A stretch of 64,000 bases of DNA, from assembly GCA_025667525.1 (NCBI GenBank), contig CM046875.1:436058617-436122616 (forward strand), written 5' to 3'. A program made the position numbers and the translations under genes. Position 1 is the first letter of the stretch, and every line of letters starts with the position of its first letter. Below the pieces are notes generated by a model that was not told where the DNA came from, did not search any database, and was given only the letters and a program-made list of their open reading frames with translations. The DNA is from Glebionis coronaria (Eukaryota; Streptophyta; Magnoliopsida; Asterales; Asteraceae). Positions 12,591-23,441 of the stretch are shown here, piece after piece.

Positions 12591-12684
12591 CATGGGCTTG
12601 GCCCATGCAAAATTAACTAACTAGGGGGTTAAGGTAAAAACTTGTGTCATTTATCACAAATCAAGAAAATAACAAAAACCCTAA
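12591..12684 (+). promoter_or_regulatory. Putative LTR core promoter: TGGGC palindrome and telo box
   Basis: A perfect palindrome CATGGGCTTGGCCCATG (12591-12607) holds two inverted TGGGC cores, the binding core of TCP-type site II elements. A telo box AAACCCTAA follows at 12676-12684. Site II plus telo box is known from plant translation-machinery and cell-cycle promoters. That this drives the LTR is inferred from position; no TATA box is evident. Confidence 0.45.
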
Positions 12685-13584
12685 TTCTTCTTTATTTGCT
12701 CCCTTGGCCGCCAGATTCATAGCACCAAAAGGGGTGTTCGGGTTGATTTTGATCTTGGAAATTTTGCAAGGATTCGTGTGTGTTCATCCTTATTTGATCC
12801 ACGTCTTCGGTATAACTTTTAACCCTTTTCTTTTTATGTTTTGATTTTGATGATCACATAAAATCATGATGTTTTTAATAAACTAATTAAAAACAAATAT
12901 TTAAACATGTTAATAATCATGGGGTAAATCAAATCATAGGGTTTTAGGGGTGTTTGTGGTTTAGCATACGCCTAACCGAGCCCTTAGGGGGTGTCGGCTT
13001 GGCTTATTATACACCACCGAGACCATATGGTCTCGGTATGGTGGTGGTGGTCCTACGGCAGCAGCAAAAACAAGGGGAACCCCGGCCTTGGTCGGGGTAT
13101 GGTGATGGTTACGGGTCCGGTTTATGGTTTTTAGTCACGGGTCCGGTTCATGAATTATTTCTCAAGGTTTATGGTTTTACTAGTTATGTTTTTTAGACTT
13201 AAATTAAATTAATTAAAAGCATGACATGATTAATTTAATTTACATGACTTAGGTTATAAATTTAATTAGTAATTCATGAATTTTAACCTAAGTATTTACT
13301 ATTAATAATACTTTATAATTAATTAATTATTAAAAACCATGACTATAATTAATTAATTTACATGTCTTAGGTTATACTATTAATAGTTAATAAAACATGT
13401 TTTAACCTAAGTATTTTACCTTTATTTAATTAAAATCATGTTATATTTAATTAAATACTTTAACTTATAGTTTAATTAATTAACATGTAATAATGAATAA
13501 ACTATACTATATAATCACATGACTTAGAATAATAATCAAAAAAGACTTAAGCTTATATAATTAGCTTATTTAACCAGCTTATAT

Positions 13585-13770
13585 CTATTTATGGAAACTT
13601 TCTATTTTTAGAAACTTTTTTATTTAAGGCAACTAATCTATTTATGGAAACTTTCTATTTTTAGAAACTTATCTATTTTAAGCAGTAATTCTATTTTTGG
13701 AAACTTTCTATTTTTGGTAAGTTTCTATTTTTGGAAACTTTATTTTAGGAAACCTGCTATTTTTAGAAAG
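13585..13770 (+). repeat. Degenerate TTTCTATTTTTGGAAAC array
   Basis: Seven or so imperfect copies of CTATTTTTGGAAACTT or CTATTTTTAGAAACTT within 190 bases of the LTR. Spacing is irregular. This is a simple-repeat expansion; no function is claimed. Confidence 0.7.
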
Positions 13771-15022
13771 TTACTTATCATTACACAACAAGTATAATAA
13801 TACATGAAATACAAGTAATACTTAATCAGAATAGACAGAATATATGGTAAACACAGTATAAAGCTTAAAACAGTAAAACATGATATGGACATATAAAACA
13901 AGCTAAGACATGATATAAAACCAGTTACGTATTCAGTAATCAGATACTTATACACGTATGTATTTATGTAGCATTAGTGATACCGAAGTAGGACCTTCTT
14001 CCGTTCGTCTTCTTCGTTCACTGGACATAAGGTACGGATTCTCTGTCCTTTCAGTATGGACATTCTTTCCTTATTAGGATTCCCCGTTTGCAGCCAACTG
14101 TTTTCCCGTAGTATATGTTTTATATGTTTTGATTGCATACGTTTAATTAGAATACCTAAAGCCATATACATGCATGACCAGTTTCACCTAGTTATGGAGG
14201 TACCATAACCATAACACTAGAGGCACTGGTGTTATGGCTTCCCCATGGCGAAGTGATTGCTCGTGGCGTCCCTTCAGCTTTTGGCCATATTATTATATTT
14301 TCCATGTGGGGCGTATGTGTGCATCCTAGATACAAGTTTTCAGCAGATTACTCAGTGTGAATGTGGTGTGTGCCTTGCATCCTTCACAAGGAGCTGCTCC
14401 CTCCTACTCAAAACCAGTATATTAAATTAGAGGCACCCCCTCTAATTTGCATGACGAGGTCACCACTCCAAGTATTCATGCACGTTGATATTTCATGACC
14501 TATATTGGCTAATGGTAGAATATGTTAAACAGTTTTTACAAGATAAACATAAGGCTTTTCAAACTATAAAACCAGTTTTACTAAGACTTAACCGGGTTAC
14601 TCATGACATAGTTTCTTCCACTGTTTCATGCTTATATGCTTATATTATTCATGCTTTATTTGTACATCCGTGCACTGAGCATATTGCTCAGCCGTTTTCC
14701 TTTTCATGTTCCCAAAACGGCAGGTACTCAGGGACGCTCGTAGACTTTAAGCGTACGTGCATATGGACTGGAAGCTTTCTAGCCTTTCTTTACTTTATGC
14801 ATTTATCTATACGTTGATACTCTTTCCATGGACATTGTTTAGTCCTTTCATTTACAGTACTTATGTTTGTGTCTGATGAGCGTTACTTTTGGACTACCGA
14901 TGTTTGATTCCGGTATTTCCTTTTATGGTCATGTAATGTTTAGACATTTATCCTTGTATGCTTTGATGACACGCCATAATTACGCGTGACATTCCATTTA
15001 ACAAAATGGGGTGTTACAATTA

Positions 15023-15035
15023 TGGTATCAGAGCC
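15023..15035 (+). other. Primer-binding site, initiator tRNA-Met type
   Basis: TGGTATCAGAGCC lies 4 bases inside the LTR end. It is the standard initiator-tRNA-Met complement of plant chromoviruses and copia elements, where minus-strand DNA synthesis starts. Confidence 0.85.
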
Positions 15036-15479
15036 AAGGCTTCGACCTGTAGGCTCTCAAAACACGACCTGTGATTAGTGGGTAGTCACTATGGTCTTCC
15101 TAGAACTGACAGTCGGTTTTCATACATTCATCATTTTCATGCATACATATATATGTCATTGTCGCAGGTTTATGACTAAGTAATGGTTGGTACAGGACTG
15201 ACCCTATTTAGTCGCATGTGTTTTATCGAAACTTTTAAATTTGGGACCGACCCATAGGCGTCCCCTCGCCATGTCTTTTATTTTGGGTGAACTGACCATA
15301 GGCGTTCACTCCCGATCATACAAAAAGTTTTCATAAAACTGCATCATGCATTCGTGTACAAATTTCCTACATAAATTTTTTTTTCTTTTTTCTCATAATT
15401 TATTGGGATAATTTTTTTTCATGTATATATATTTTATGTTTTGATCAGTTTAATCATGTATTTTATGTTATACTGTCAG
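15036..15479 (+). other. Tekay leader, untranslated
   Basis: No coding potential. It contains an imperfect duplication of a CCATAGGCGT word (15250-15310). The last bases, with a pyrimidine-rich run and TACTGTCAG directly before the gag ATG, resemble a 3' splice site, so part of the leader might be an additional 5'-UTR intron; this is speculative. Confidence 0.5.
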
Positions 15480-15880
15480 ATGGCAAACACAAACACTATC
15501 CGGGAGATGGTTGCAGCCGCTAATGCAGATTTACAAGACATTCTTCATCAGAACGACAACTATCCTCCCGCGCCTAGAATTTTCATCACGGAAGGAAGGA
15601 ATCGGCTCATGAGAGAGTACTACACCATTAGGCAACGACCTGAGGAAGACAAGAATGACTTCATGCAGCGTTTCCTTCGATTCGCCGGTGTCCTGAGAAC
15701 AGCTGTGGGCACCACTAAAGAGCAGTCACAACATTTTCGTTGGGCCCTTAATCCAATGATTGCCAATAAATTAGAAGGTGCTCCGTTGGACACGGTAGCA
15801 CAAGTGGCCGATGCAGCACGTAAGCTGGAGATGCTGCAAGAGAGAGATGAGTTCGGGGAAGCAGAGAGACTCGAGAAGAG

Positions 15881-15964
15881 GTAAACATTCATATTCAAGC
15901 GGTGACCAATCCGTATTCTTTCATATATGTCAATAATTTCATCTCTTTAAATTGTATCTTCCAG
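15881..15964 (+). other. Putative gag intron 1, 84 bp
   Basis: GTAAAC start and TATCTTCCAG end, AT-rich, phase 2. The flanking exon bases form AG|G. Reading through it hits a TAA at once (15882-15884); removing it continues the gag frame into the linker. Confidence 0.75.
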
Positions 15965-16114
15965 GCAGAAGACTGGGGACCAGTCTCAGTCGGCTACTCA
16001 GCAGTAGCCTAACCAGCCCAAAGGAAACGGTCAGAATAACGACCGTTCTGCTACGGATAGGCGTGGCGGTAATGATAATTATCGTAACAACGCTGGACAC
16101 TCCAACAACAGCAG

Positions 16115-16191
16115 GTCCTTATACTTACGTATTTTCTTATGATTTCATGTTATAACTCATAATTCAGACACATTAGCAAATCTTCTAACAG
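16115..16191 (+). other. Putative gag intron 2, 77 bp
   Basis: GTCCTT start, CTTCTAACAG end, phase 2, AT-rich compared with its exons. Removal joins two Asn/Arg/Gly-rich linker segments in frame. The donor is less canonical than that of intron 1. Confidence 0.7.
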
Positions 16192-16256
16192 GAACCATGG
16201 AAACGGTAGGGACCAGAACCAGAGAGGTTCACAACCTAGCCGTCCAGCTATCACTG

Positions 16257-16329
16257 GTATTCAATCTTACGATTATCCACATTGTCCTTTGTACCCTATT
16301 ATCATGTCTCATGTAGAATGTCTTATCAG
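16257..16329 (+). other. Putative gag intron 3, 73 bp
   Basis: GTATTC start, GTCTTATCAG end, phase 1, AT-rich. Removal joins the linker to the segment leading into the zinc knuckle in the frame that then runs on through the protease. Confidence 0.7.
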
Positions 16330-16934
16330 GTTCTCAGCCAGTCAGGACACCTGCTGGAGGATATACTCATCCTCTTTGCTCTACTTGCCACCGTAGGCAC
16401 CCAACGCCATATCTCCGTGACAGTGACGCATGATTCAAGTGTGGTCTTCCTGGCCACCGCATAAAGGACTGCCGCAAGGGCGAGATGGAGGGCACATCGG
16501 GACATGCTAATACCAAGCTGCCTCCTACCACTGGACGCGTCTACATGACATCTCACGATCAGGCCAACAAGTCTAGATGTACCATTACTGGAATCTTGTA
16601 TATGTATGGTCAAGCTGCATGTGTTCTGTTTGATACGGGTGCTACTCACTCGGTCATTTCTACTGCTTATGCCAAGAATGTTAGGATACTCCCCATGCCA
16701 CTAGAGAATAGACTCAGTATTTCCACACCTTTGAGAGACTCTGTAATTATCACCCATCTATACAAGAGTCTTCCCCTAGAGTTAGATGATAATGTTTGTC
16801 CTGTTGACGCACTTCCGCTGGACATGAATGACTTTGACATGATTTTGGGCATAGATTGGCTATCCAAGCATCATGCTACCATAGATTGCCATTCATATCG
16901 AGTGATCTTCGGTGTTGTTAATGCACCAGAGTAG

Positions 16935-18615
16935 ATTCATAACGGGTTCGTACCCGGCAGGTCTGTATAAATCATATCTACCCTGCAAGCACGTGTACTA
17001 CTGTCACATGGCTGCGAGGCTTATCTAGCTACGGTTCATGACATGGATGCTGAATCCCCATCAATTCAATCAGCCGATAGTGTCAGAATTCCAAGATGTA
17101 TTTCCAGAAGAACTTCCGGGCATACCACCTGCACGTGAAGTGTAATTTAATATCGGGCTCATCCCAGGAGCTGAGCCGATTTCCAAGGCTCCTTATCGCA
17201 TGGCTCTCATAGAGTTAATGGGGCTGAAGGATAAACTGCAAGAACTTCTAGAATGAGGTTTCATTCGATCGAGCACATCTTCATGGGGCGCACCGGTCCT
17301 ATTTGTTAAGAAGAAGGACGACAACATACGTCTTTGCATAGACTATCGCGAGCTCAACAAGATTACTATCAGGAATAGGTATCCACTCCCACGTATAGAC
17401 GATTTGTTTGACCAACTCCAAGGGGCCAAACACTTCTCCAAGATTGATCTTAGGTCAGGCTATCATCAGCTATGGGTTAAGGAGCAGGACATCGCCAGAA
17501 CTGCTTTCCTTACACGCTATGGCCACTACGAATTTATAGTCATGCCATTCGGCCTGACCAATGCTCTAGCAGTGTTCATGGATTTGATGAACAGAATCTT
17601 TCATGAATTTTTGGACAAGTTCGTCATTTTCTTCATCGATGACATCCTGATTTTCTCAAAGTCCAAGGAGGAACACGAAGACCATCTTCGTACAGTACTA
17701 CAGATTCTTCGCCAGAAGCAGTTGTATGCTAAATTCTCCAAGTGTGAGTTCTGGTTAGACAAGGTGGCATTCTTAGGTCACATTGTATCAGCAGAAGGAA
17801 TCATTATGGATCCAGCGAAGGTTGAGGCTATTACTAAGTGGCCGAGGCTAACATCAGCGACTGAAGTCCGTAGTTTCTTAGGCTTAGCTGGCTATTACCG
17901 TAGGTTCGTGGAGAACTTTTCCCGCTTAGCATTACTATTCACCAAACTGATGCGGAAAGGGGAGAAATTCGTTTGGACTGAAGAAAGAGAGAAGAGCTTT
18001 GAAGACCTGAAGCAAAAGTTAGTATCTGCACCTATTCTTACTCTCCCATCTGGTACGGGTGGATTTCAAATCTACAGTGATGCATCGGGGAAGGGACTTG
18101 GCTGTGTTCTCATGCAACATGGGAAAGCGATCGTGTACGCTTCACGACAGCTTAGGCCTTATGAGTTAAATTACCCTACGCATGAGTTGGAACTTGCTGC
18201 AGTCGTGTTTGCATTGAAGATATGGAGGCACTACTTATATGGAGAATCATGTGATATTTTCACGGACCACAAGAGCTTGAAGTATATCTTCACTTAGCGT
18301 GAATTGAACATGAGAAAGAGGAGATGGTTAGAGCTGTTGAAGGATTATGAAATTAATCTGCAGTATCATCCCGGCAAGGCGAATGTAGTAGCAGATGCAC
18401 TTAGCAGAAAGTCCGGAATGATCAACGGCATTAAGATTGAGGAGGAAATCATAAGAGACTTGGAGCGACTAGACATAGAGATCATGATACATGGACAACA
18501 CGATTACTGGACTAATCATAGAGTAGAACCCGAGTTACTCTATAAGATCAAGGAAGCTCAGAAAGAAGATGGAGAAATCTGGGCGATAATTCAGAATTTG
18601 GAGAAGCAGACATAA
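16935..18615 (+). pseudogene. Tekay-like reverse transcriptase and RNase H
   Basis: Decayed pol. After the protease stop the frame is disturbed (about 16935-17090), then the linker and RT resume in the frame of VFPEELPGIPP. RT landmarks are [10 protein letters not shown] (about 17335), the catalytic FIDDILIFS (about 17633-17660, an F for the usual Y) and the thumb motif YYRRFV. RNase H follows with YSDAS (about 18074), [11 protein letters not shown] and the ADALSRK end (about 18390). In-frame stops include GTG-TAA near 17142, TGA near 17254 and TAG at 18297-18299. Most fit CAG to TAG or CGA to TGA changes. These enzymes copied the RNA genome into DNA inside particles. The product is now inactive. 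Confidence 0.85.
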
Positions 18616-19878
18616 TTCAGAGTAGATGCACATGGTATCGTATGGCAGGGCACGAGACTTTGTGTTCCTGGTGATCAAGAACTCCGGGAAGCCTTGTTAG
18701 TTGAAGCTCATAGCTCCCCATTCTCTATACATCCTGGTTCGACCAAGATGTACCATGACATCAAACAATACTTTTGGTGGAGTGGTATGAAACAGGATGT
18801 TGCCACTTACGTCTCCAAATGTCTTACCTGCCAGTAGGTTAAGATCGAGCATCAGCGATCTGGCGGTCTCCTTCAACCGTTAGATATTCCATAGTGGAAG
18901 TGGAACAAAATCACCATGGATTTTGTTACCGGTCTTCCGCCAACCAAGAGGTAGCACGATGCAATTTGGGTAATCGTAGATCGACTTACCAAATCAGCTC
19001 ATTTCTTACCGATTTGCAAGGAGGATTCGGTTAGTAAACTCGCCGATACGTATAGAAGGGAGATCATGAGACTTCACGGTGCTCCATCCAGCATCGTCTC
19101 AGATAGAAATCCTCGATTCACTTCGCGATTTTGGAAGAGTCTGCAGAAAGCTTGGGGTACATAACTTAAGCTTAGCACGACTTTTCATCCTCAAACAGAC
19201 GGGCAGGCGGAGCAAACGATAAAGACATTAGAAGACATGTTGAGGTCATGTGCGTTGGAATGGAAGGGTGATTGGGACGATTATATCTGTTTGGTGGAGT
19301 TTACGTACAACAACAGTTGGCACGCAAGTATCAAGTGTGCTCCTTTCGAGATGTTGTATGGCAGGAAGTGTCGCGCCCCAATCTGCTGGGATCAGGTTGG
19401 TGAGCGAACACTTGAAGGACCAGAGATCATAGATATGATTAATGAGAGGGTCACAGTAGCTAAGAAGAAACTTCAAGAAGCACGGTCACGTCAGAAGAGC
19501 TACGCAGATAAGCATCCTAGGGACATACATTTTAACGTAGGAGATCACGTTTTCCTTAAGGTTTCGCCGGCACGTGGTGTTAGACGTTTTGGAATTAAAG
19601 GGAAGCTCAGTCCTCGATTCATCGGACCGTTTGATATCATTGAACGAGTCGGTGAAGTATCTTACCGTTTAGCGTTACCCTGCAGCTTTCGCACGTACAC
19701 AATGCGTTTCATGTGTCCTTACTCAGAGGGTACCAATATCATCCCCTTCACATGGTTCAGTATCCACTGGAACAGATACATGAAGATCTCACTTTCATGG
19801 AAGAACCCGAAGGAGTTCTTGATAGACAAGAACGAGTCATGAGAAGGAAGACGATTCCATTCGTCAAAATTCTTTGGA
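18616..19878 (+). pseudogene. Tekay-like integrase with truncated chromodomain tail
   Basis: Integrase with an N-terminal HHCC zinc region (HSS...HPG...CLTC, about 18705-18835), the DDE core (MDFVTGLP near 18915, VSDRNPRF near 19095, then the Glu after TDGQAEQ near 19210) and the GPY/F module (PRFIGPFDII near 19612). In-frame TAG stops near 18836, 18892 and 18953 and a TAA near 19161 disable it. Past the module the frame slips by one; the tail (EDLTF...ILDR-like, 19770-19875) is what is left of the chromodomain region that targets such elements to marked chromatin. It ends at the fusion with Athila-C. The open frame 19713-20327 therefore is a chance chimera of Tekay tail and Athila protease, not a designed protein. 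Confidence 0.8.
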
Positions 19879-20317
19879 GTTGGAACATTTTTCCTGTCGA
19901 CTTTGTAATCTTAGAGATGGAAGAAGATAGCAAGGTACCACTTATCCTTGGTAGACCTTTCTTACATATAGTTGACGCTGTGATTCGTGTAAAACAAAAA
20001 CAACTCAACCGTGGAGTTGGAGAAGATAGAATTTCCTTTTCTATCGACGAAGAAATGAAACACTCGTATTCTAATGACGATACTTGCTTTAGTATTTATG
20101 TCATTGACGAAGTCGTTCAAGCCGAATTCGACGCTCTTCTTGATGAAGGAAGCAAAATTTTATATTCTATCGAAGGAACCATCCTCGAAGAAGAAATTTT
20201 TACGGAATTTGACGCCTTCATAGCTGTTAATACCAAAGAACCTATAGAAACTAAAGAAGAGAAAGAAACACCATTTGAAACCATAACTTTCGAAACCGAT
20301 TTCAATGTTAAGAAATC
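19879..20317 (+). pseudogene. Athila-C protease C-terminus and linker
   Basis: The protein reads FVILEMEED...PLILGRPFL, the C-terminal part of the Athila-type retropepsin, then an acidic Glu/Asp/Thr-rich linker up to the insertion point of Athila-B. The protease active site is missing because it lay in the deleted part. Upstream DNA belongs to Tekay; the junction is between about 19870 and 19885. A one-base deletion after the insertion site breaks the link to the RT part. Confidence 0.75.
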
Positions 20318-23300
20318 TGAAATGTAGTATAATGCAGTTCGTTTTCTCTCGATTCTTAACCAATAGAAAGTCCAACCAATATCGGGTTCTTAATTGTTCT
20401 TGGTTGTTAAGCTTGCTTGGTAATCTATTGCTAATTCAACAAATGCTAGTCAAAAGGAAAAATATTACCTACGTATATGTAAAACAAATTGCAAATACCA
20501 CGTTTTTATTCAAGTAAAAATTAAAATTGCAAAACTTGAAACTAAAGGGACTGAAATTGTAATTTCTATGAAATGTAAATGCTTGTAATGTAAATTCTAT
20601 TAACTATAGGGACTAAAAATGTAAATCTGAAAACTATGAGGATCAAAAATGCACAAACTATAACAAACTTGCCAAAATGTAACAAATTAACAAACTACTA
20701 ACTGAATTCTAACAACTTTCAAAGTCCAGGGACCAAACTTATGCAAACCTTAATTACTTGGAAGTTTAGCCAACTATTCAACACTGATAGAAATGCAAGG
20801 ACTAAAAAGCAATTTTTGAAAACTTTTAAACAAAAACGGGACAAATGAAAGAATAAGCTCGTTTGAGCTTATTACTCAATCAAATCAGATGAAACAACTT
20901 GCAAAAGACTTCAAATCCAATTTAAGCTACGTGTATCTGAGGAATCTTGCTAAAAGTCAGAAATAAGCAAATGAGTGCTTATTGATAAGCACAAAATAAG
21001 CTACAGCTTAAACCAAACAGTCACAACTTGATCTTTGTAATGAAACTGATTAAGCAACTTATTTCAAGAATGGGAAATCAAACCAGAACTATTTTCATCA
21101 AGAAATGAGCTAGAAATCTGAAATAAGCTCAAAAGAGCTTATGTTGACCAAGTTTGACCAGAATTTGGAAAAAGCTCAAATTCTCAAAAATCAATATTCA
21201 ACACTAATTAAACGTTTTTGTGAAAGAAAATCATGACTTTTATGAAGTGGATTTGAAGATATGAGAAAAACAGTAACAAGCTTATCTCAGAGAATGAGCT
21301 TTGCTCAGCCTTTGACCAAAAAGCTATTTTCTGGCTTAATTCCTAGAACTGTAGAAATTCCTTTTAGAAACTGAAACTATATGATATTAGCTAGGACTGG
21401 AAACAAATTTGAGGAAATTTCATCAAGTAATGAATGAGAAATTAGCAATTGAAAGTAACAAGTTTTTAAGTACACAGCTAAATGGAAACTGACCCAAACA
21501 ATTTTGAAGCCATTTGCCTGATTGACCTTTTATTTGACTTGTAAAAGATATAAATCCACTTGTTAACACCTAAGGACTGGAAATCAACTCTAAAACACCA
21601 AATCTCAACACTTGAAAACTACTTTTAAGCTATTCCCAAACACTCCTTAAACTGCTTATAACAAACTTTAACAAAGACTTATTAAGTTCTGAATTATACT
21701 GATTCAAATGCTATAGCAAACTAGATTCAATGGACTAAATGAAAGGTATTAAAACTGAAACCAAACAATTACCAAGGCTAAGACAGCAAGTAAGCTATTA
21801 GGCTAAAAAGTGACTGAAATGATGCAGTAACTACAATTAACTCTCAAATCAGTAAAAAAGTATGCAAGATTAAGCTACAATCACACAAAAATCAATCAAA
21901 CATCAACTACTATCAAGTAAAACATGCAGCCATCAGAATTAAACTAGGAAAATAAAGCATGGCAGTTGACTGTTTAGAGGAACAAAAACAAGAACTATAG
22001 AACCTAATGTAGATATCCTTTGGGAAGAAGAGGAGCGCTGAGCTCTCTTGCCCTAGTGATAACCACCACCTATCACTAGTATTCAACAAGTATCAACCAT
22101 CAAACAGCTACAAATCATCTGGAATCAATCAAACTGCTTGAAATCTCCATTAGAACTAGGAAATGGTTGAATTGTGATCAACAAACTGGCAAACTTCACA
22201 AATGTCAGTTATGATCAATGGTTGATCATAACAAACATCAAACAGCAACAATACTATCAAACACCAGCAAGATTTGAACTGGAATATGAAGAACAGAATT
22301 TGGCGGGAAAAATGAATTTGAATTTTATTGAAGGAAATCAGTTACAAAGTTTGTTACAAGCTATCAACTAACTAACTGACTCAAGAGTTTGTCAGACTCT
22401 TGAGTAGTTAGAAGAAAAGTGAGGGAAAAAGGGAAAGGAAAAGTTAACTAGGTGTTTTTACAAAATTAGGCTACATCTGAAAATGAAGAACAATCTAACT
22501 ATTTATAGGCAAGAAAGGAGAGTTTGTTGGAGTTGGTGACGTGTCAGAACCAGTCATAACTTGCCACGTGGAAAATTCTGCATTTGGCACTTTGAAGGTA
22601 TGAACAATGATTTGGGTGTTTTTGATTGGATGAGTGATTTGTTAATTGGTTTACACCGTTGAATTCGTCTCTCAAAATTAAGCAAGTTTGGTGTTTTAAT
22701 CTTCCCATGAAATGGATTCTATCATAATCACGATCCTGGCAATATTTCTTGTTCTTGAAGATGACACGTGGCATTTCCTGGTTGGCTCTCATCTGGTCAC
22801 ACGGATCAATATCCAAAATTGGATAAAAGGATTATGGAGTGGCGCTCTCTCATTGGTTGATTAAAAGGAAGTGCGCTTTCACTGTTGAGATCTTGCATTT
22901 AATGGAAAACGGCGCTAGTGGCTGATGTGGTGATCCATGTATATTATTTACTTGATTCTCATTGGCCATTTAACACTTCACACGGATTAAACCCAATTTT
23001 GATGTAAACTTGTCACTTTCAGTCCCTATACTTAGGCAGATTTATGATTTGATCTCTAATCTTCATTTCTTTGGCAAAACTAGTCCTTTGAACTTCATTC
23101 TTGAACAAAATGGTCCTTTGACTGAGTTGACTTGAGAGTTGACCAAGTTTGACTTAAATCTTGACTTTTCATTATTTGCACTTTAAGTCCTTCAACTTTC
23201 ATAACTTGTCAAGATAGGTCCTTATACTTCAAAGTCTTGTCACTTTTGATCCTCTTTTGTCTTTTTCATCCATTTGAGCTTGAATTTTCCTTGTTTTCTT

Positions 23301-23441
23301 GAAAATGTATCTTTATACCTACACAAGTGCACACAAACACAAACATACCACATAATACTGTTTTTGCCAAATAAATTGGTATTTTGCTTCATGTTTTAGG
23401 GTTATTTGTTGATAAAAGGATATGAGTTTAAGCTCATATCA
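20318..23441 (-). repeat. Athila-B 3' LTR
   Basis: The minus strand starts TGATATGAGC (23441) and ends TACATTTCA (20318), canonical TG...CA. It has a TATA-like CTATAAATAG at 22499-22508 (minus). The short frames in it are duplicated exactly in the 5' LTR and look non-coding. Confidence 0.93.

Larger units (their letters stand above)
12179..15018 (+). repeat. Tekay-like 5' LTR, 2.84 kb
   Basis: Starts TGTAAAACCC and ends GGGGTGTTACA, a near-perfect inverted terminal pair, followed four bases later by the PBS. It contains CACGA/TACGT-rich sequence (12220-12530), a GC-rich promoter-like block (12540-12690), an AT-rich centre and a TTTCTATTTTTGGAAAC-type array (13585-13770). No partner LTR exists in the window because of the 3' deletion. 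Confidence 0.8.
15480..16934 (+). pseudogene. Tekay-like gag-protease with three introns
   Basis: Four exons, 15480-15880, 15965-16114, 16192-16256 and 16330-16934, join in one frame (1221 bases). Exon 1 gives a shortened capsid region (motif FMQRFLRFAG). Exons 2 and 3 give the Gln/Asn/Arg-rich gag linker. Exon 4 gives a CX2CX4HX4C zinc knuckle and then the aspartic protease with LFDTGATHSVIS. Capsid and protease build and mature the virus-like particle. Two in-frame stops remain, TAG at 16005-16007 and TGA at 16431-16433; the second replaces the first knuckle cysteine. Unspliced RNA would end after 134 codons. The capsid N-terminal half usual in this family is absent, probably an internal deletion near residues 34-40. 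Each join restores the frame, which argues for true introns; splicing itself is inferred. Confidence 0.75.
12179..19878 (+). mobile_element. Tekay-like chromovirus (Ty3/gypsy), 3' end deleted
   Basis: Plus-strand element: 5' LTR 12179-15018, initiator-Met PBS, leader, intron-containing gag-protease, RT, RNase H, integrase and remains of a chromodomain-like tail. It interrupts Athila-E after CAAAT. It stops at about 19878, where the reading passes abruptly into the protease end of Athila-C, so the rest of the tail, the PPT and the 3' LTR are gone. The lineage call rests on LTR ends TGTAA.../...TTACA, the TGGTATCAGAGCC PBS, the integrase GPF-type module and the tail motif after it. Confidence 0.8.

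Noticed and set aside
12676..12684. AAACCCTAA as interstitial telomere repeat
   Set aside because: A single unit only; fits a telo-box promoter motif better.
15023..15035. TGGTATCAGAGCC as part of a tRNA gene
   Set aside because: It is a PBS complementary to a tRNA 3' end next to an LTR; no cloverleaf can be drawn around it.
19713..20327. A 204-codon frame as a real gene
   Set aside because: It spans the Tekay/Athila-C deletion junction and joins parts of two polyproteins by chance.
22174..22816. Frames of 65 and 90 codons, repeated at 33768-34410
   Set aside because: They are repeated only because both are in the two LTRs of Athila-B. No conservation with Athila-E LTR as protein.
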